Positions 1 to 6,948 of a stretch of 24,579 nt of DNA are shown piece after piece. How positions within the stretch are numbered: position 1 is the stretch's first letter; every line of letters starts with the position of its first letter. Both the position numbers and the translations under genes were made by a program. This DNA comes from a virus, in the IMG/VR virus record IMGVR_UViG_3300035180_000686, positions 1-24,579 of that record. One strand, written 5' to 3'. The notes beneath the pieces were generated by a model, which was not told the DNA's origin, did no database searches, and saw nothing but the letters and a program-made list of their open reading frames with translations.

Positions 1-2223
1 TTGGCTTCCCCCTGCAGGATTGGAATATCCTCCCCCCGGGCCGCTATTAGGCTGTTCTTGCACACCTCCAACTCGTTGTCCAGTATCGCCTGGAGCGCCA
101 GCCCTGACGGGTTGTACTGGCTGTTGAACAGCTCCTTGCGGTACTCCAGCACCTGCTCTCGCGTGAGCAACCTGTGTAGGTGTGACATCTTTTTCCAGTC
201 CTTTCATGATAGTGTTATACGTCGCCGCATCTGCCATCGCGGTATTCTTGTCACTCTGGGTAAGCTGCTTGACAGAAGATGCCAGTAACTCACGTATCTC
301 AGCACGTAGCATTTCTTCCTGTTGGTCAGCCTGCTTCTGTGCTGCAGCATCACGACTGGCTTCACGTGTCTTCGCATCCTCTGCCGAGCACAACACTTTG
401 CCGATGTCTACGTCTCTAGTAGCCATACGATCTTTTGTAAGGTCGTACCAGTTTATGTATATCTGTTCTTCTGGTCGTAGGGTATTGACCAGATTATCAT
501 ACGCCATGCCCCGTGTCTCTTTGGCGATGAGGCTGGTTGACCCATGCGTCACTACCTGGAAGTCCCCCTGTATGTCTGGGCGAGTGTTGAAGTGCTTGTT
601 GAACGCGACTAGCGACGCGAACACAGACTGCGTGAACAAGTCGAAGTTACGCACTACATCCTTAAACGGCAGCGCAGCATCTCCACGTATCATGGATGCC
701 CCCGCAGCGGTACGGAATGGCTCTGACGGTCCTTTCTGCATGTCGCCGCCAGTGGCTGCGTTGATGAATGTCTCGGTGTCCGCGAAGCCCTGGAACATTG
801 TGCTAATCTTCATCAGCTCGTCGATGTGGCTATCGACGTTGATGTTCTTAATGGCTGGGTACTGAGCGTCCTGGCCAGTGCCTTCGCGGTAGAATATCTT
901 GTGTGCGTGGACTGAGTTGAGGTCCTGGTCCAGCCGCAGCAGGTCGGTGTTCATCTCCGTGATCGGGCCGCACACGACCGAGCCATTATCCATAATCATA
1001 CGTGTTGTCGCCGATACCCCCATCTGGGAGTCGCGCATGATGTTAGGTAGTCCGTTGCCGAGTATGGAGCTATCGTCTTCCTCGAACACGAAGTGGTGGA
1101 ACGTGTTAACCCGTACGTCAGGCTCTACCATAGCCCAAGGACTCATAGTTGCCTTAATAACCGTGCTTCCCAGCACCCAGACGACAGCTTCAATCATGTC
1201 GTTCAGGTTCTCATCCGCAATATCAACACCTGCCCCTTTCAGATAGGCACCGGATAGATACCCGTCCCAAGCGATGATTTCGTACTTACGACCCGTGGTA
1301 TCATTCACGTTTACCTGTACACCTAATGTCTTCAGTTCAGATTCATAAGTACGCCGTACATAGTTACCCATTGCGTTATCGGTTAGGTACTTAGTGATCG
1401 CGCCCTTCAAAAAGTCTGGTCTATCTGCCAGCTCGCGTATCTGTCTGCGGCTCATAACCATGCGAGTAAACTGCCCATCCATCTGGTGCAGGAACTTAGC
1501 CGACATGTCTGGGTAATAGTCCCATACGGACACTGCTTCAAACTGTGGGCGTAACGCCTCCACAGTTATCGGGGTGATGCTACCATCTGGGTTACGCTGC
1601 CAGCGACGCTGGGTCTGTGCCTTAGCGAACGGGCCGTGCAGTATGCCTATGCCGTAGGTAATACCCGACATGAGAACTTTGCGGCAGAGCGCTACGTAGT
1701 CGACCATACGGTCGCCACCTATCTCGTCCAGTTGGTCTTCTATCTCGGTGGTTAAGTTGGCTGCGCGTACAGAAGCGAAGTCACGTATGGCGGCTTCTAT
1801 CTGGTCATCCGTAGGCACTGTCACCTGCCCTGTAGTCGGGTCAGGCTGCTGCAGCTTCATCAGGATAGACGCCAAGTCCTCTGCTTCCAGATTAGGTACC
1901 TTGGACGGCTCAATGCTCCAGTTACGTTCGCTGCTGGGGAATAGCAGGTTCATCATGCGTGACAGCATGGATACACACTTAACACGTGTCAGTTTCGGAT
2001 ACGCCTGTGACCGGTTAGGGTCTAACTGCTTCTCTATATCTGGGTCATACACACCTAGGAACTGCCGCAGGTTACGCATCCATCGCAGCTCTGCTATACG
2101 TCTATCAGACTCGTACTGCGCAAAGTCTTTCGTCATGCGCTGCCCCAACGCTGCAATCACTGTGTCGTTCAACACAGGCGCTACGGGGGGTGCTGCCATT
2201 TGGTTAACGTCGGGGGTAATCAT
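1..2223 (-). CDS. Portal protein (P22-type), C-terminus cut by window edge
   Basis: This open frame runs from ATG at 2223-2221 to the window edge: 741 codons with no stop, so the C-terminus may extend further. The portal is the dodecameric ring at the head vertex through which DNA is packaged and ejected. My translation begins MITPDVNQMAAPPVAP and shows features of long podovirus portals: an N-terminal helical region, a central part with WDYYPDMSAKF and a TFHHF...SILGNGLP segment, and a long helical, Gln/Glu/Ala-rich C-terminal part followed by a Gly/Pro/Gln-rich tail. The length is close to the P22 portal. A GGAG ribosome site lies just upstream of the start, and TerL ends 29 bp before it. 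The call rests on overall pattern, length and position next to the terminase genes. Plus-strand frames here are shadows. Confidence 0.88.
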   Translation of the reverse strand, partial: MITPDVNQMAAPPVAPVLNDTVIAALGQRMTKDFAQYESDRRIAELRWMRNLRQFLGVYDPDIEKQLDPNRSQAYPKLTRVKCVSMLSRMMNLLFPSSERNWSIEPSKVPNLEAEDLASILMKLQQPDPTTGQVTVPTDDQIEAAIRDFASVRAANLTTEIEDQLDEIGGDRMVDYVALCRKVLMSGITYGIGILHGPFAKAQTQRRWQRNPDGSITPITVEALRPQFEAVSVWDYYPDMSAKFLHQMDGQFTRMVMSRRQIRELADRPDFLKGAITKYLTDNAMGNYVRRTYESELKTLGVQVNVNDTTGRKYEIIAWDGYLSGAYLKGAGVDIADENLNDMIEAVVWVLGSTVIKATMSPWAMVEPDVRVNTFHHFVFEEDDSSILGNGLPNIMRDSQMGVSATTRMIMDNGSVVCGPITEMNTDLLRLDQDLNSVHAHKIFYREGTGQDAQYPAIKNINVDSHIDELMKISTMFQGFADTETFINAATGGDMQKGPSEPFRTAAGASMIRGDAALPFKDVVRNFDLFTQSVFASLVAFNKHFNTRPDIQGDFQVVTHGSTSLIAKETRGMAYDNLVNTLRPEEQIYINWYDLTKDRMATRDVDIGKVLCSAEDAKTREASRDAAAQKQADQQEEMLRAEIRELLASSVKQLTQSDKNTAMADAATYNTIMKGLEKDVTPTQVAHARAGAGVPQGAVQQPVQPVRAGAPGDTGQRVGGVQEQPNSGPGGGYSNPAGGSQ

Positions 2224-2252
2224 TCAAGCTCCAGTAATAGGTCAAGTGCGTG

Positions 2253-3686
2253 TCATCGTACAGCATAACTGTTCTTAAATACAGGGGGTTTGAATGTGGA
2301 TGTGCTGCCCCGTGCTGCCCGTGCGTCAGCTGCGGTTACATACCTACACAGATAACCAAACGCATCCCCTGGGTGAGAATACGCATTTTTCTCCGGGGCA
2401 GCACTGCGCTCCTGCTTTTTCCCCACGCTATACCTCCACCCACCAGTGAGTGCTCTGATCAGGACCTTACAACTCGGGTCAATCAGTAACGCTGGGCCTT
2501 CTGCTGTCAGTCGGGTAGTGAAGTGCTCTATCGCGTCCAGCCGAATCTGCAGTCGGTTGTTATCTTCACTGCCCGGAGGGAACTTTACTGACCAAAACGC
2601 CTTGTTTTTCGCTGATTTCAGCACATCCACGACTGTTTTCTCGTCCGTCTGTACCCTCGATTTCGCTGCTGGGTCGGGTGAAATAATGACTTCATACCCC
2701 GCATATCGGGCTTTTAGCAGCGGTTTTAGCCTATCTGCGCATAGTCTTTCGGCACCATAGTCCTGTTGTACCAGCTCATCAAGCACAACTAGCCTTCCAT
2801 TCAGGTCCATCTGCCCAACTATCATGGCACTGGACACACCTGGGTCAAACCCAATGACGAGCGGCAGGTGTGGATTGGCGTGCAGCGACTGCTTGGCCAC
2901 ATGTATGTCGTGTTTGAACGTGGGGATGACTGGCTTACCGTCCAGACTGTACCCCCAACGCCCTTCTATATACTGCATTACCCACTGCGGGGTCTTGCCT
3001 TTGGCCAGATTGGTGTAATACTCCTGCTGCCCCGGCAGATTGTCCAGGTTCTCCGCGTCTTCGGAAAAGCCTGATGGCTGAGTGAACAGGATGACGTTCT
3101 CTGGCAGCTTCTCGTGCAGGTAGTCGTACCACCATGAGTCTTCATCACCTGGGTTACTCGCACCCCACATGCCCCAGTTCGTAGCGCCCCCGTCTTTCTT
3201 TGGCGGGTAGCGCCCGACACGAGCGGACAGTGCTTCCACGATGCTCTTGTCTATCTGTACAAACTCATCCAGTATAACAAAGGTCACCTCCAATGACAGC
3301 ACGCGTGCCACGTCGTCTGGCGTATCGAGTGGGCGGAACAATACCTCGCACTCCACGTCCCCAAACTTGAGCAGAAACTTTTTCTCCGTGGCACGCCAGT
3401 TACCTGCCTGCCCATCCTTGAACCAATAGTTCCATGAGCTTATCGTGGTATCGTTCAGCTGTGGTGCGGTGTTACGGACGATTACAGCGCGAGTGCGGCG
3501 TATGCCGTCTACCGGGCTAGGCTCCTGCAGGCTGGCCATAAACGCGAGCTTGAAGAAAATGCCCGTCGTCTTGCCTGACCCTACTGGCCCAATGACCCAA
3601 TCGAAGAACAACTCGTGCGGGGTGTAGTGGGTTATGAAGTCCCGAACGGTTGGTGGTGGTGTGTAATTGACGCCGTCTGCAGCCAT
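2253..3686 (-). CDS. terL: Terminase large subunit (ATPase and nuclease)
   Basis: The 477-residue protein is the packaging motor: an N-terminal ATPase drives DNA into the prohead and a C-terminal RNase H-fold nuclease cuts concatemers. Visible motifs are Walker A GPVGSGKT (residues 33-40), Walker B FVILDE (136-141) with the catalytic Glu, a WGASNPGD segment near 174-181 resembling the coupling motif, and the first nuclease acidic residue in IGFDPG (Asp281). A late HPGDAFGYLCRY segment supplies the final acidic position. Length is typical of TerL. The start ATG directly follows the TAG stop of the small subunit with no gap; GAAGGTGA upstream serves as ribosome site. It is followed by the portal gene, the usual packaging order. 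Confidence 0.96.
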   Translation of the reverse strand: MAADGVNYTPPPTVRDFITHYTPHELFFDWVIGPVGSGKTTGIFFKLAFMASLQEPSPVDGIRRTRAVIVRNTAPQLNDTTISSWNYWFKDGQAGNWRATEKKFLLKFGDVECEVLFRPLDTPDDVARVLSLEVTFVILDEFVQIDKSIVEALSARVGRYPPKKDGGATNWGMWGASNPGDEDSWWYDYLHEKLPENVILFTQPSGFSEDAENLDNLPGQQEYYTNLAKGKTPQWVMQYIEGRWGYSLDGKPVIPTFKHDIHVAKQSLHANPHLPLVIGFDPGVSSAMIVGQMDLNGRLVVLDELVQQDYGAERLCADRLKPLLKARYAGYEVIISPDPAAKSRVQTDEKTVVDVLKSAKNKAFWSVKFPPGSEDNNRLQIRLDAIEHFTTRLTAEGPALLIDPSCKVLIRALTGGWRYSVGKKQERSAAPEKNAYSHPGDAFGYLCRYVTAADARAARGSTSTFKPPVFKNSYAVR

Positions 3687-4205
3687 CTATTCGTCACCTT
3701 CTATACGTCGTGCTGTTGCGGTTATATTTGTAGGCGCAGGGCGACTGCTGGCTGGCGCAGCCCCTAGGTTTATATTGATCTGGAACCCTGACCCTGTAGC
3801 CACTGCTTCGCCTACGCCCTTCTGTTCATACCCTGCCCACCGGGTTACATTCTCTATCGCCTTAACCGCCACTGCTGCTGGGGTGAGGGGGTCATGTATG
3901 AGCTTGTGTAGTTTGGCTAGAGCGTCATCGCTGATGAGCTGCGCCTTAGTCTTGAAGGATACGCCCTCCTTACTGACGTTGTCCACTGCTTCCTGATAGG
4001 AGCGTATGAACTGTGGGTGCTGCATCAGCTGCTTGAACTCGTCCTTGCTAATGCCATAGGCAGCGCAGATATCAGGCAGGGGTGCAGTACGCAGTGCCAG
4101 CTCCACGAACAGCATCGGCGGGAATCCCAAGTATACCGGGTTGTCAGGATGCGTAGCACCCCACTGGTTACTCACCTGTGTTGTGTCGAGTACGTCGCTG
4201 CTCAT
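3687..4205 (-). CDS. terS: Terminase small subunit
   Basis: The 172-residue protein lies directly upstream of terL and shares its operon. TerS recognises the packaging site on phage DNA and stimulates TerL. The N-terminal half contains a helix-turn-helix-like stretch (ELALRTAPLPDICAAYGISKDEFKQLMQ, about residues 34-61) of the kind used for DNA recognition. It is followed by helices with SFKTKAQLISDDALAKLH and an AVAVKAIENVTRWAGYE segment, typical of phage small terminases. The C-terminus is rich in Ala, Pro and Arg. The ATG at 4205 has GAGGG about 7 nt upstream and lies inside the end of the preceding zinc-protein gene (38-bp overlap), so translation is probably coupled. Identification is by position and pattern. 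Confidence 0.85.
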   Translation of the reverse strand: MSSDVLDTTQVSNQWGATHPDNPVYLGFPPMLFVELALRTAPLPDICAAYGISKDEFKQLMQHPQFIRSYQEAVDNVSKEGVSFKTKAQLISDDALAKLHKLIHDPLTPAAVAVKAIENVTRWAGYEQKGVGEAVATGSGFQININLGAAPASSRPAPTNITATARRIEGDE

Positions 4206-4410
4206 TGCCAGCCCTCACTCGGGTTAGGTACTTCGCTCGGATTGTCGCAGCTTTGCCCGGGTTCTTGGCTATCCATGCGGCGTGCTTATCAGTGGCACAG
4301 GCTTTGCAGTAGTAGCTGAGTCCATCGGGGGTCTGCCGGTTAGCCCCAAAGTCCACAGCGGGTAGCACTTCCTGGCAGCACGAACATTTTTTGGTGGCGT
4401 GTGTATTCAT
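4168..4410 (-). CDS. Small zinc-knuckle protein, first gene of leftward operon
   Basis: This 80-residue basic protein has two Cys pairs, C9-x2-C12 and C35-x2-C38, separated by a segment with DFGANRQTPDGLSYYCKAC. That spacing is seen in the zinc ribbon of many small phage proteins related to HNH or endonuclease VII-type folds. No His-Asn-His catalytic set is visible, so a nuclease is not supported; a zinc-stabilised nucleic-acid-binding protein is the safer reading. The C-terminal half is rich in Lys and Arg. It is the first gene of the packaging operon and overlaps terS by 38 bp. Its ATG falls almost exactly at the transcription start predicted from the promoter at 4417-4445, so the mRNA may be leaderless. 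Confidence 0.72.
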   Translation of the reverse strand: MNTHATKKCSCCQEVLPAVDFGANRQTPDGLSYYCKACATDKHAAWIAKNPGKAATIRAKYLTRVRAGNEQRRTRHNTGE

Positions 4411-4416
4411 GGGCGT

Positions 4417-4445
4417 ACTATAGGTATGTGTGGAGAAGTTGTCAA
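4417..4445 (-). promoter_or_regulatory. Consensus sigma70 promoter of the leftward packaging operon
   Basis: On the minus strand there is a perfect -35 TTGACA (4445-4440), a 17-nt spacer and -10 TATAGT (4422-4417). The expected start, about 7 nt past the -10, coincides with the first codon of the zinc-knuckle gene at 4410, leaving essentially no 5' leader. No copy of the 20-bp palindrome lies downstream, unlike most rightward promoters here. Confidence 0.8.
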
Positions 4446-4464
4446 GAGGTATATTTGCTATGTA

Positions 4465-4577
4465 AGGTATATTAGTATTGCAAAAATCTCGGAAATTTTA
4501 TACTAGGCGTGTAAGTGTTGGGGGTTATATAAGGTATAACAGGTATATTAGTATTGCAAAAATCTTGGAAATTTTAT
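4465..4577. repeat. 37-bp direct repeat pair in the divergent control region
   Basis: The stretch 4465-4501 recurs at 4541-4577 with a single C/T difference. Each unit begins AGGTATATTAGTATTGC and ends GGAAATTTTAT. The units are 76 bp apart start to start. Between them, 4521-4540 reads GGGGTTATATAAGGTATAAC, a degraded version of the spacer and -10 region of the promoters at 9700 and 19577. A regulatory role, such as tandem protein sites between divergent promoters, is inference. Confidence 0.7.
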
Positions 4578-4597
4578 GTGATGTACCATGAAGGAGC

Positions 4598-4660
4598 ATG
4601 ACCCCACGCGCGTGGGCAAAACCCTTCGGGGGGTAGGGTCATAGAAAAGAATCCTTTTCT
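4598..4660. other. Nested hairpin structure in the divergent region
   Basis: ATGACCC (4598-4604) pairs with GGGTCAT (4636-4642). Inside are CCCACGCGCGTGGG (4603-4616) and CCC-TTCG-GGG (4622-4630), giving a possible three-way junction. Directly after it, AGAAAAG (4643-4649) pairs with CTTTTCT (4654-4660). It lies just upstream of the first rightward promoter. There is no clean T-run, so a bidirectional terminator or a structured DNA/RNA element are both possible. Confidence 0.5.
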
Positions 4661-4677
4661 TTATCCTGCTGTTTTTG

Positions 4678-4706
4678 CTTGCTTTTTTGCCTGATAGGTG
4701 TATAAT
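4678..4706 (+). promoter_or_regulatory. First rightward promoter
   Basis: The -10 is a perfect TATAAT (4701-4706). The -35 is weak: CTTGCT at 17 nt or TTGCTT at 16 nt spacing. The region GCCTGATAGGTGTATAAT aligns with the promoter at 5021-5049, and the whole segment from here to the start codon is a duplicate of that region. The palindrome starts 34 nt after the -10. Confidence 0.65.
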
Positions 4707-4740
4707 GAGAATCTCAGTCGGGCAATACCGCTTGGCTGAT

Positions 4741-4760
4741 ACGGTGTTCTGGAACACTGT
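4741..4760 (+). repeat. Palindromic element copy 1 (leader of 4798 gene)
   Basis: ACGGTGTTC-TG-GAACACTGT. The arms carry a paired change relative to the family (GTGTTC/GAACAC instead of GTGTGC/GCACAC), so pairing is kept. The third position of the right outer arm is T, giving a G.U pair in RNA. It is followed by TTAGAATTTTTACTTACTTA, shared with copy 2. Confidence 0.85.
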
Positions 4761-4797
4761 TAGAATTTTTACTTACTTATTTTTGAAAGGTAACATC

Positions 4798-4956
4798 ATG
4801 GCTACATATCACATTTTTGACGTTCAGCAAAAACTTATCAAGGCTGTTGATAGCCTTGCAACGCCTGTTTTTTATTCTGGCATTGAATTTGATGTTAGAT
4901 TTGCCGCTGGCCTCTTGGCTTGTCCTCACGCCGTTTTTTTTAGCGGCTTGGGATAA
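4798..4956 (+). CDS. Small hypothetical protein, possibly frameshifted
   Basis: A 52-residue frame starts at ATG 4798 after a GAAAGG ribosome site, in the same leader context as the larger gene at 5142. The product begins MATYHIFDVQQKLIKAVDSL and has no recognised family. Near its end is a run of eight T (4934-4941). A shift from frame 1 to frame 2 at this run would replace the last four residues with about 24 more, ending at 5014 (...HSDLPMFAYVD). This could be programmed slippage, a decayed gene or a sequencing error; the unshifted 52-residue form may equally be correct. The gene lies between a promoter and a second, duplicated promoter. Confidence 0.5.
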   Translation: MATYHIFDVQQKLIKAVDSLATPVFYSGIEFDVRFAAGLLACPHAVFFSGLG

Positions 4957-5020
4957 TCTGCACTTTGCAAGCGCAGGGCATAGCGACTTGCCAATGTTTG
5001 CATACGTGGACTAACCCACA

Positions 5021-5049
5021 TTGACTTATGCGCCTGATAAGCGCACAAT
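5021..5049 (+). promoter_or_regulatory. Promoter of the 5142 gene
   Basis: TTGACT (5021-5026), 17-nt spacer, CACAAT (5044-5049). It aligns through the spacer (GCCTGATAAG) and downstream leader with the 4678 promoter, so the two control regions are tandem duplicates of about 120 bp. The palindrome starts 34 nt after the -10. Confidence 0.65.
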
Positions 5050-5083
5050 AGTCACATCAGTTAGACAATAACGCCTGACTGAT

Positions 5084-5103
5084 ACGGTGTGCTAGCACAC
5101 TGT
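5084..5103 (+). repeat. Palindromic element copy 2 (leader of 5142 gene)
   Basis: ACGGTGTGC-TA-GCACACTGT. The inner 14 bp are a perfect DNA palindrome. The outer right arm has T opposite G (a G.U pair in RNA). It is followed by the same T-rich TTAGAATTTTTACTTACTTA as copy 1. Confidence 0.88.
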
Positions 5104-5141
5104 TAGAATTTTTACTTACTTACATAAAGGATTTATATATC

Positions 5142-5942
5142 ATGGCTAATTCTATCAACACAACAACCGCATACGACGTTATCGCATTGGGCGCATCCAT
5201 TGGCGATGCAATTTTTTCCGTAGGCATACACGAAGCGCAGGCAAACATGGGCAAGGCTTCACTAAAAGATACTATTCTCAACAGTATAATGGAGCTTCGT
5301 ACATACCACGTTTCACAGCAGGGTGAACAGCATCAGGCATATATTGCCGGATGTATAGCCTTGTTTGGAGACGGCGTATATAACGCCAAAAACTATGTTG
5401 CAGGGTCTGTGCGTCAAGCCGTTGAATCCAGCTTACGGGCAAGAAAAGCCGCCCATAAATCAGCATTTATGAAAACCCGCGGCGTGACAGCCAAAAAGCC
5501 AGCGACAGAAGCGGATTTGCTGGCATATGCGGGTATTGCCAAGGTATTAGATTTTGAAGCTGACAAGGTAATAAGCGGGTTAAAATCCGCTTTAATGCGG
5601 GCGCGTATGATATACCGTGCGGCGTGGTCTTGCCCGTCAATTATGACAGACGATAGCGGCGCGTATCGTGGGCTGAATACCATATACTCCGACGCGTCGG
5701 AGTTGGTAAAGAATAAAACAGTAACAGCTAAACCCACGGCGCAAACGTCCACAGACAAGGGCGCAGACGCGCCAAGCGGTAAGGCGGCTAATAATAAAGA
5801 AGCATTTGAGATGATTATCGCAAAAGAAAGTCCAGCGACGGTTATATCGTGGATGATAGAACTATTAGCATCGGAAACAACATACGCGAAGAAACACGCG
5901 TTGCAGTTAAAGACGCTTGAGGCATTAAAAGCTCAGCTATAA
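5142..5942 (+). CDS. Hypothetical early protein, 266 aa
   Basis: I do not recognise this protein. It starts at ATG 5142 after TAAAGG and ends just before two strong terminators, so with its own promoter it forms a monocistronic unit. The N-terminal two-thirds look helical, with conserved-looking Tyr/Trp in the middle (RMIYRAAWSCP, about residues 154-164). A flexible Thr/Ala/Lys/Pro-rich linker follows (about 195-217, with TAKPTAQTSTDKGADAPSGK), then a short helical tail ending LKTLEALKAQL. There is no signal peptide or membrane segment. The folded domain-linker-tail layout and isolated strong expression unit suggest an abundant early protein, for example a nucleic-acid-binding or host-takeover protein, but that is only inference. 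Confidence 0.8.
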   Translation: MANSINTTTAYDVIALGASIGDAIFSVGIHEAQANMGKASLKDTILNSIMELRTYHVSQQGEQHQAYIAGCIALFGDGVYNAKNYVAGSVRQAVESSLRARKAAHKSAFMKTRGVTAKKPATEADLLAYAGIAKVLDFEADKVISGLKSALMRARMIYRAAWSCPSIMTDDSGAYRGLNTIYSDASELVKNKTVTAKPTAQTSTDKGADAPSGKAANNKEAFEMIIAKESPATVISWMIELLASETTYAKKHALQLKTLEALKAQL

Positions 5943-5960
5943 TCTAACCGCTAAACTCTC

Positions 5961-5988
5961 AGCCCGCCCCTAAAAGGCGGGCTTTTTT
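5961..5988 (+). terminator. Intrinsic terminator 1 after the 5142 gene
   Basis: A perfect 8-bp stem AGCCCGCC / GGCGGGCT (5961-5968 with 5976-5983), a 7-nt loop CCTAAAA and a six-T run. It lies 18 bp after the stop of the 5142 gene. Confidence 0.93.
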
Positions 5989-6006
5989 GCGTCTGTAAAA
6001 TCCTTG

Positions 6007-6031
6007 CCCACGGCTTGCCGTGGGTTTTTTT
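6007..6031 (+). terminator. Intrinsic terminator 2, tandem
   Basis: CCCACGGC (6007-6014) pairs with GCCGTGGG (6017-6024) around a 2-bp center (the effective loop is 4 nt), followed by seven T. It backs up terminator 1 and isolates the downstream control region from the 5142 unit. Confidence 0.92.
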
Positions 6032-6045
6032 CGCCCTGAATTTTC

Positions 6046-6065
6046 ACGGTATGCCAGCACACCGT
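6046..6065 (+). repeat. Palindromic element copy 3
   Basis: ACGGTATGC-CA-GCACACCGT. One arm position is changed (A opposite C). It lies in non-coding DNA 14 bp after terminator 2. Confidence 0.78.
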
Positions 6066-6136
6066 AGCCGCGCGGAGCGCGATACCGTAGTAACAAGCGC
6101 GTGGCAAGTGTGTGTGGTACAGACGTATGGAGCGTG

Positions 6137-6156
6137 ACGGTGTGCTGGCACACTGT
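6137..6156 (+). repeat. Palindromic element copy 4
   Basis: ACGGTGTGC-TG-GCACACTGT, 33 bp after the first 26-bp repeat ends. The right arm has T opposite G. Confidence 0.85.
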
Positions 6157-6197
6157 ATAGGTGTATAGGCGATACCGTAGTAACAAGCGCGTGGGTA

Positions 6198-6217
6198 ACG
6201 GTGTGCTGGCACACTGT
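6198..6217 (+). repeat. Palindromic element copy 5
   Basis: Same sequence as copy 4, 4 bp after the second 26-bp repeat. The right arm has T opposite G. Confidence 0.85.
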
Positions 6218-6374
6218 GTCCTACAGACCTATGGAGTAGCACACACGATACACGTGTATGGAGCGATAACTAACAAATTCGATGAATGGGCAAAAATGCA
6301 AATATACGTGATACAGACGTATGGAGCGATAAATACGAAAGTCGATGAATCATACTGGATAGGTGTGTATGGAG

Positions 6375-6948
6375 TAGCACACGGCAAAATAATAAAAACG
6401 CATATCGCCAAATAGCATCAGGATTTCAAGAATAGAAAAAAAACTTATATGCAGCCACCACTTTTATTGTGCGGAAATGCCCACGAAATCAAGGGGTTAT
6501 AAAGGTGGACACCACTTGAATAATTTACTGCTTAGTTGGGGGTGTTTTTATCGCCGCTGGAGGCCACGGAATATATAGGAATAAATAAATACTCTATGGT
6601 AAGTAATACAATTAAACAATAAAGCAGACAAAAAAAAGGGTGTGTTTATACGCGCGCGAGGGATACAAGGTATGTTAGTAAATCGCATGGAAAAAAGTAA
6701 CAACGATGGCATAAAAGTTATACAAGCCTCATAATATAATAACACCGCCTTTTCCAGACTGCTTTTTCTGGTTAGTTGCTTAATCGGTTGCTATTCGTGG
6801 CTTACAAGCCACCACCTTTTTCCGCCTACCCTACCAAGTTCAGCATTTCGCATGATATAAGTATATGATTATAGGCACTAAGCAGACGGATAGACAGCTA
6901 AACAGCATAATGATTTTTGACCCCCGAAATAATGCTATTTGATCAATC
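6375..6948. other. AT-rich non-coding stretch
   Basis: About 570 bp without a convincing gene: frames are short and lack ribosome sites. It holds A- and T-runs, an alternating CGCGCG at about 6651, a TATAAT at 6735-6740 without a good -35, and a hairpin plus T-run at 6797-6821. It may be part of a replication origin or a non-coding RNA locus, but nothing else can be supported. Confidence 0.55.
6797..6821 (+). terminator. Possible intrinsic terminator in the non-coding region
   Basis: GTGGCTT (6797-6803) pairs with AAGCCAC (6806-6812), giving an effective 4-nt loop, followed by CACC and five T (6817-6821). A second short hairpin CCAGA...TCTGG lies just upstream (about 6755-6772). It could end a small RNA or transcription entering from the left. 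The stem is short, so confidence is moderate. Confidence 0.45.

Larger units (their letters stand above)
6079..6374. repeat. Iteron-like repeat cluster, candidate origin or control region
   Basis: A 26-bp sequence beginning GCGATACCGTAGTAACAAGC is repeated exactly at 6079-6104 and 6169-6194. A second motif, core [G/C]TATGGAG, occurs five times (6125, 6229, 6256, 6319, 6367). Two copies share a preceding ACAGACGTATGGAGCG, and three are followed by CGATAA or GTAGCACAC. TCGATGAAT occurs twice (near 6290 and 6343). Two palindromic elements are interspersed. No gene is supported. AT-rich DNA follows directly. Clustered direct repeats beside AT-rich DNA resemble a replication origin, but no initiator protein is identified, so this is inference. 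Confidence 0.55.

Noticed and set aside
182-865. Plus-strand open frames of up to 227 codons across 1-2223
   Set aside because: They are shadows of the long minus-strand portal frame. They lack ribosome sites, and their Ser/Arg/Cys-rich composition is typical of antisense reading.
6161-6415. 84-codon plus-strand frame with repeated peptide (YGAI...VDE)
   Set aside because: The repeats are explained by the DNA-level iteron-like motifs. There is no ribosome site, it starts with GTG, and it runs across a palindrome copy. A coding role cannot be fully excluded.
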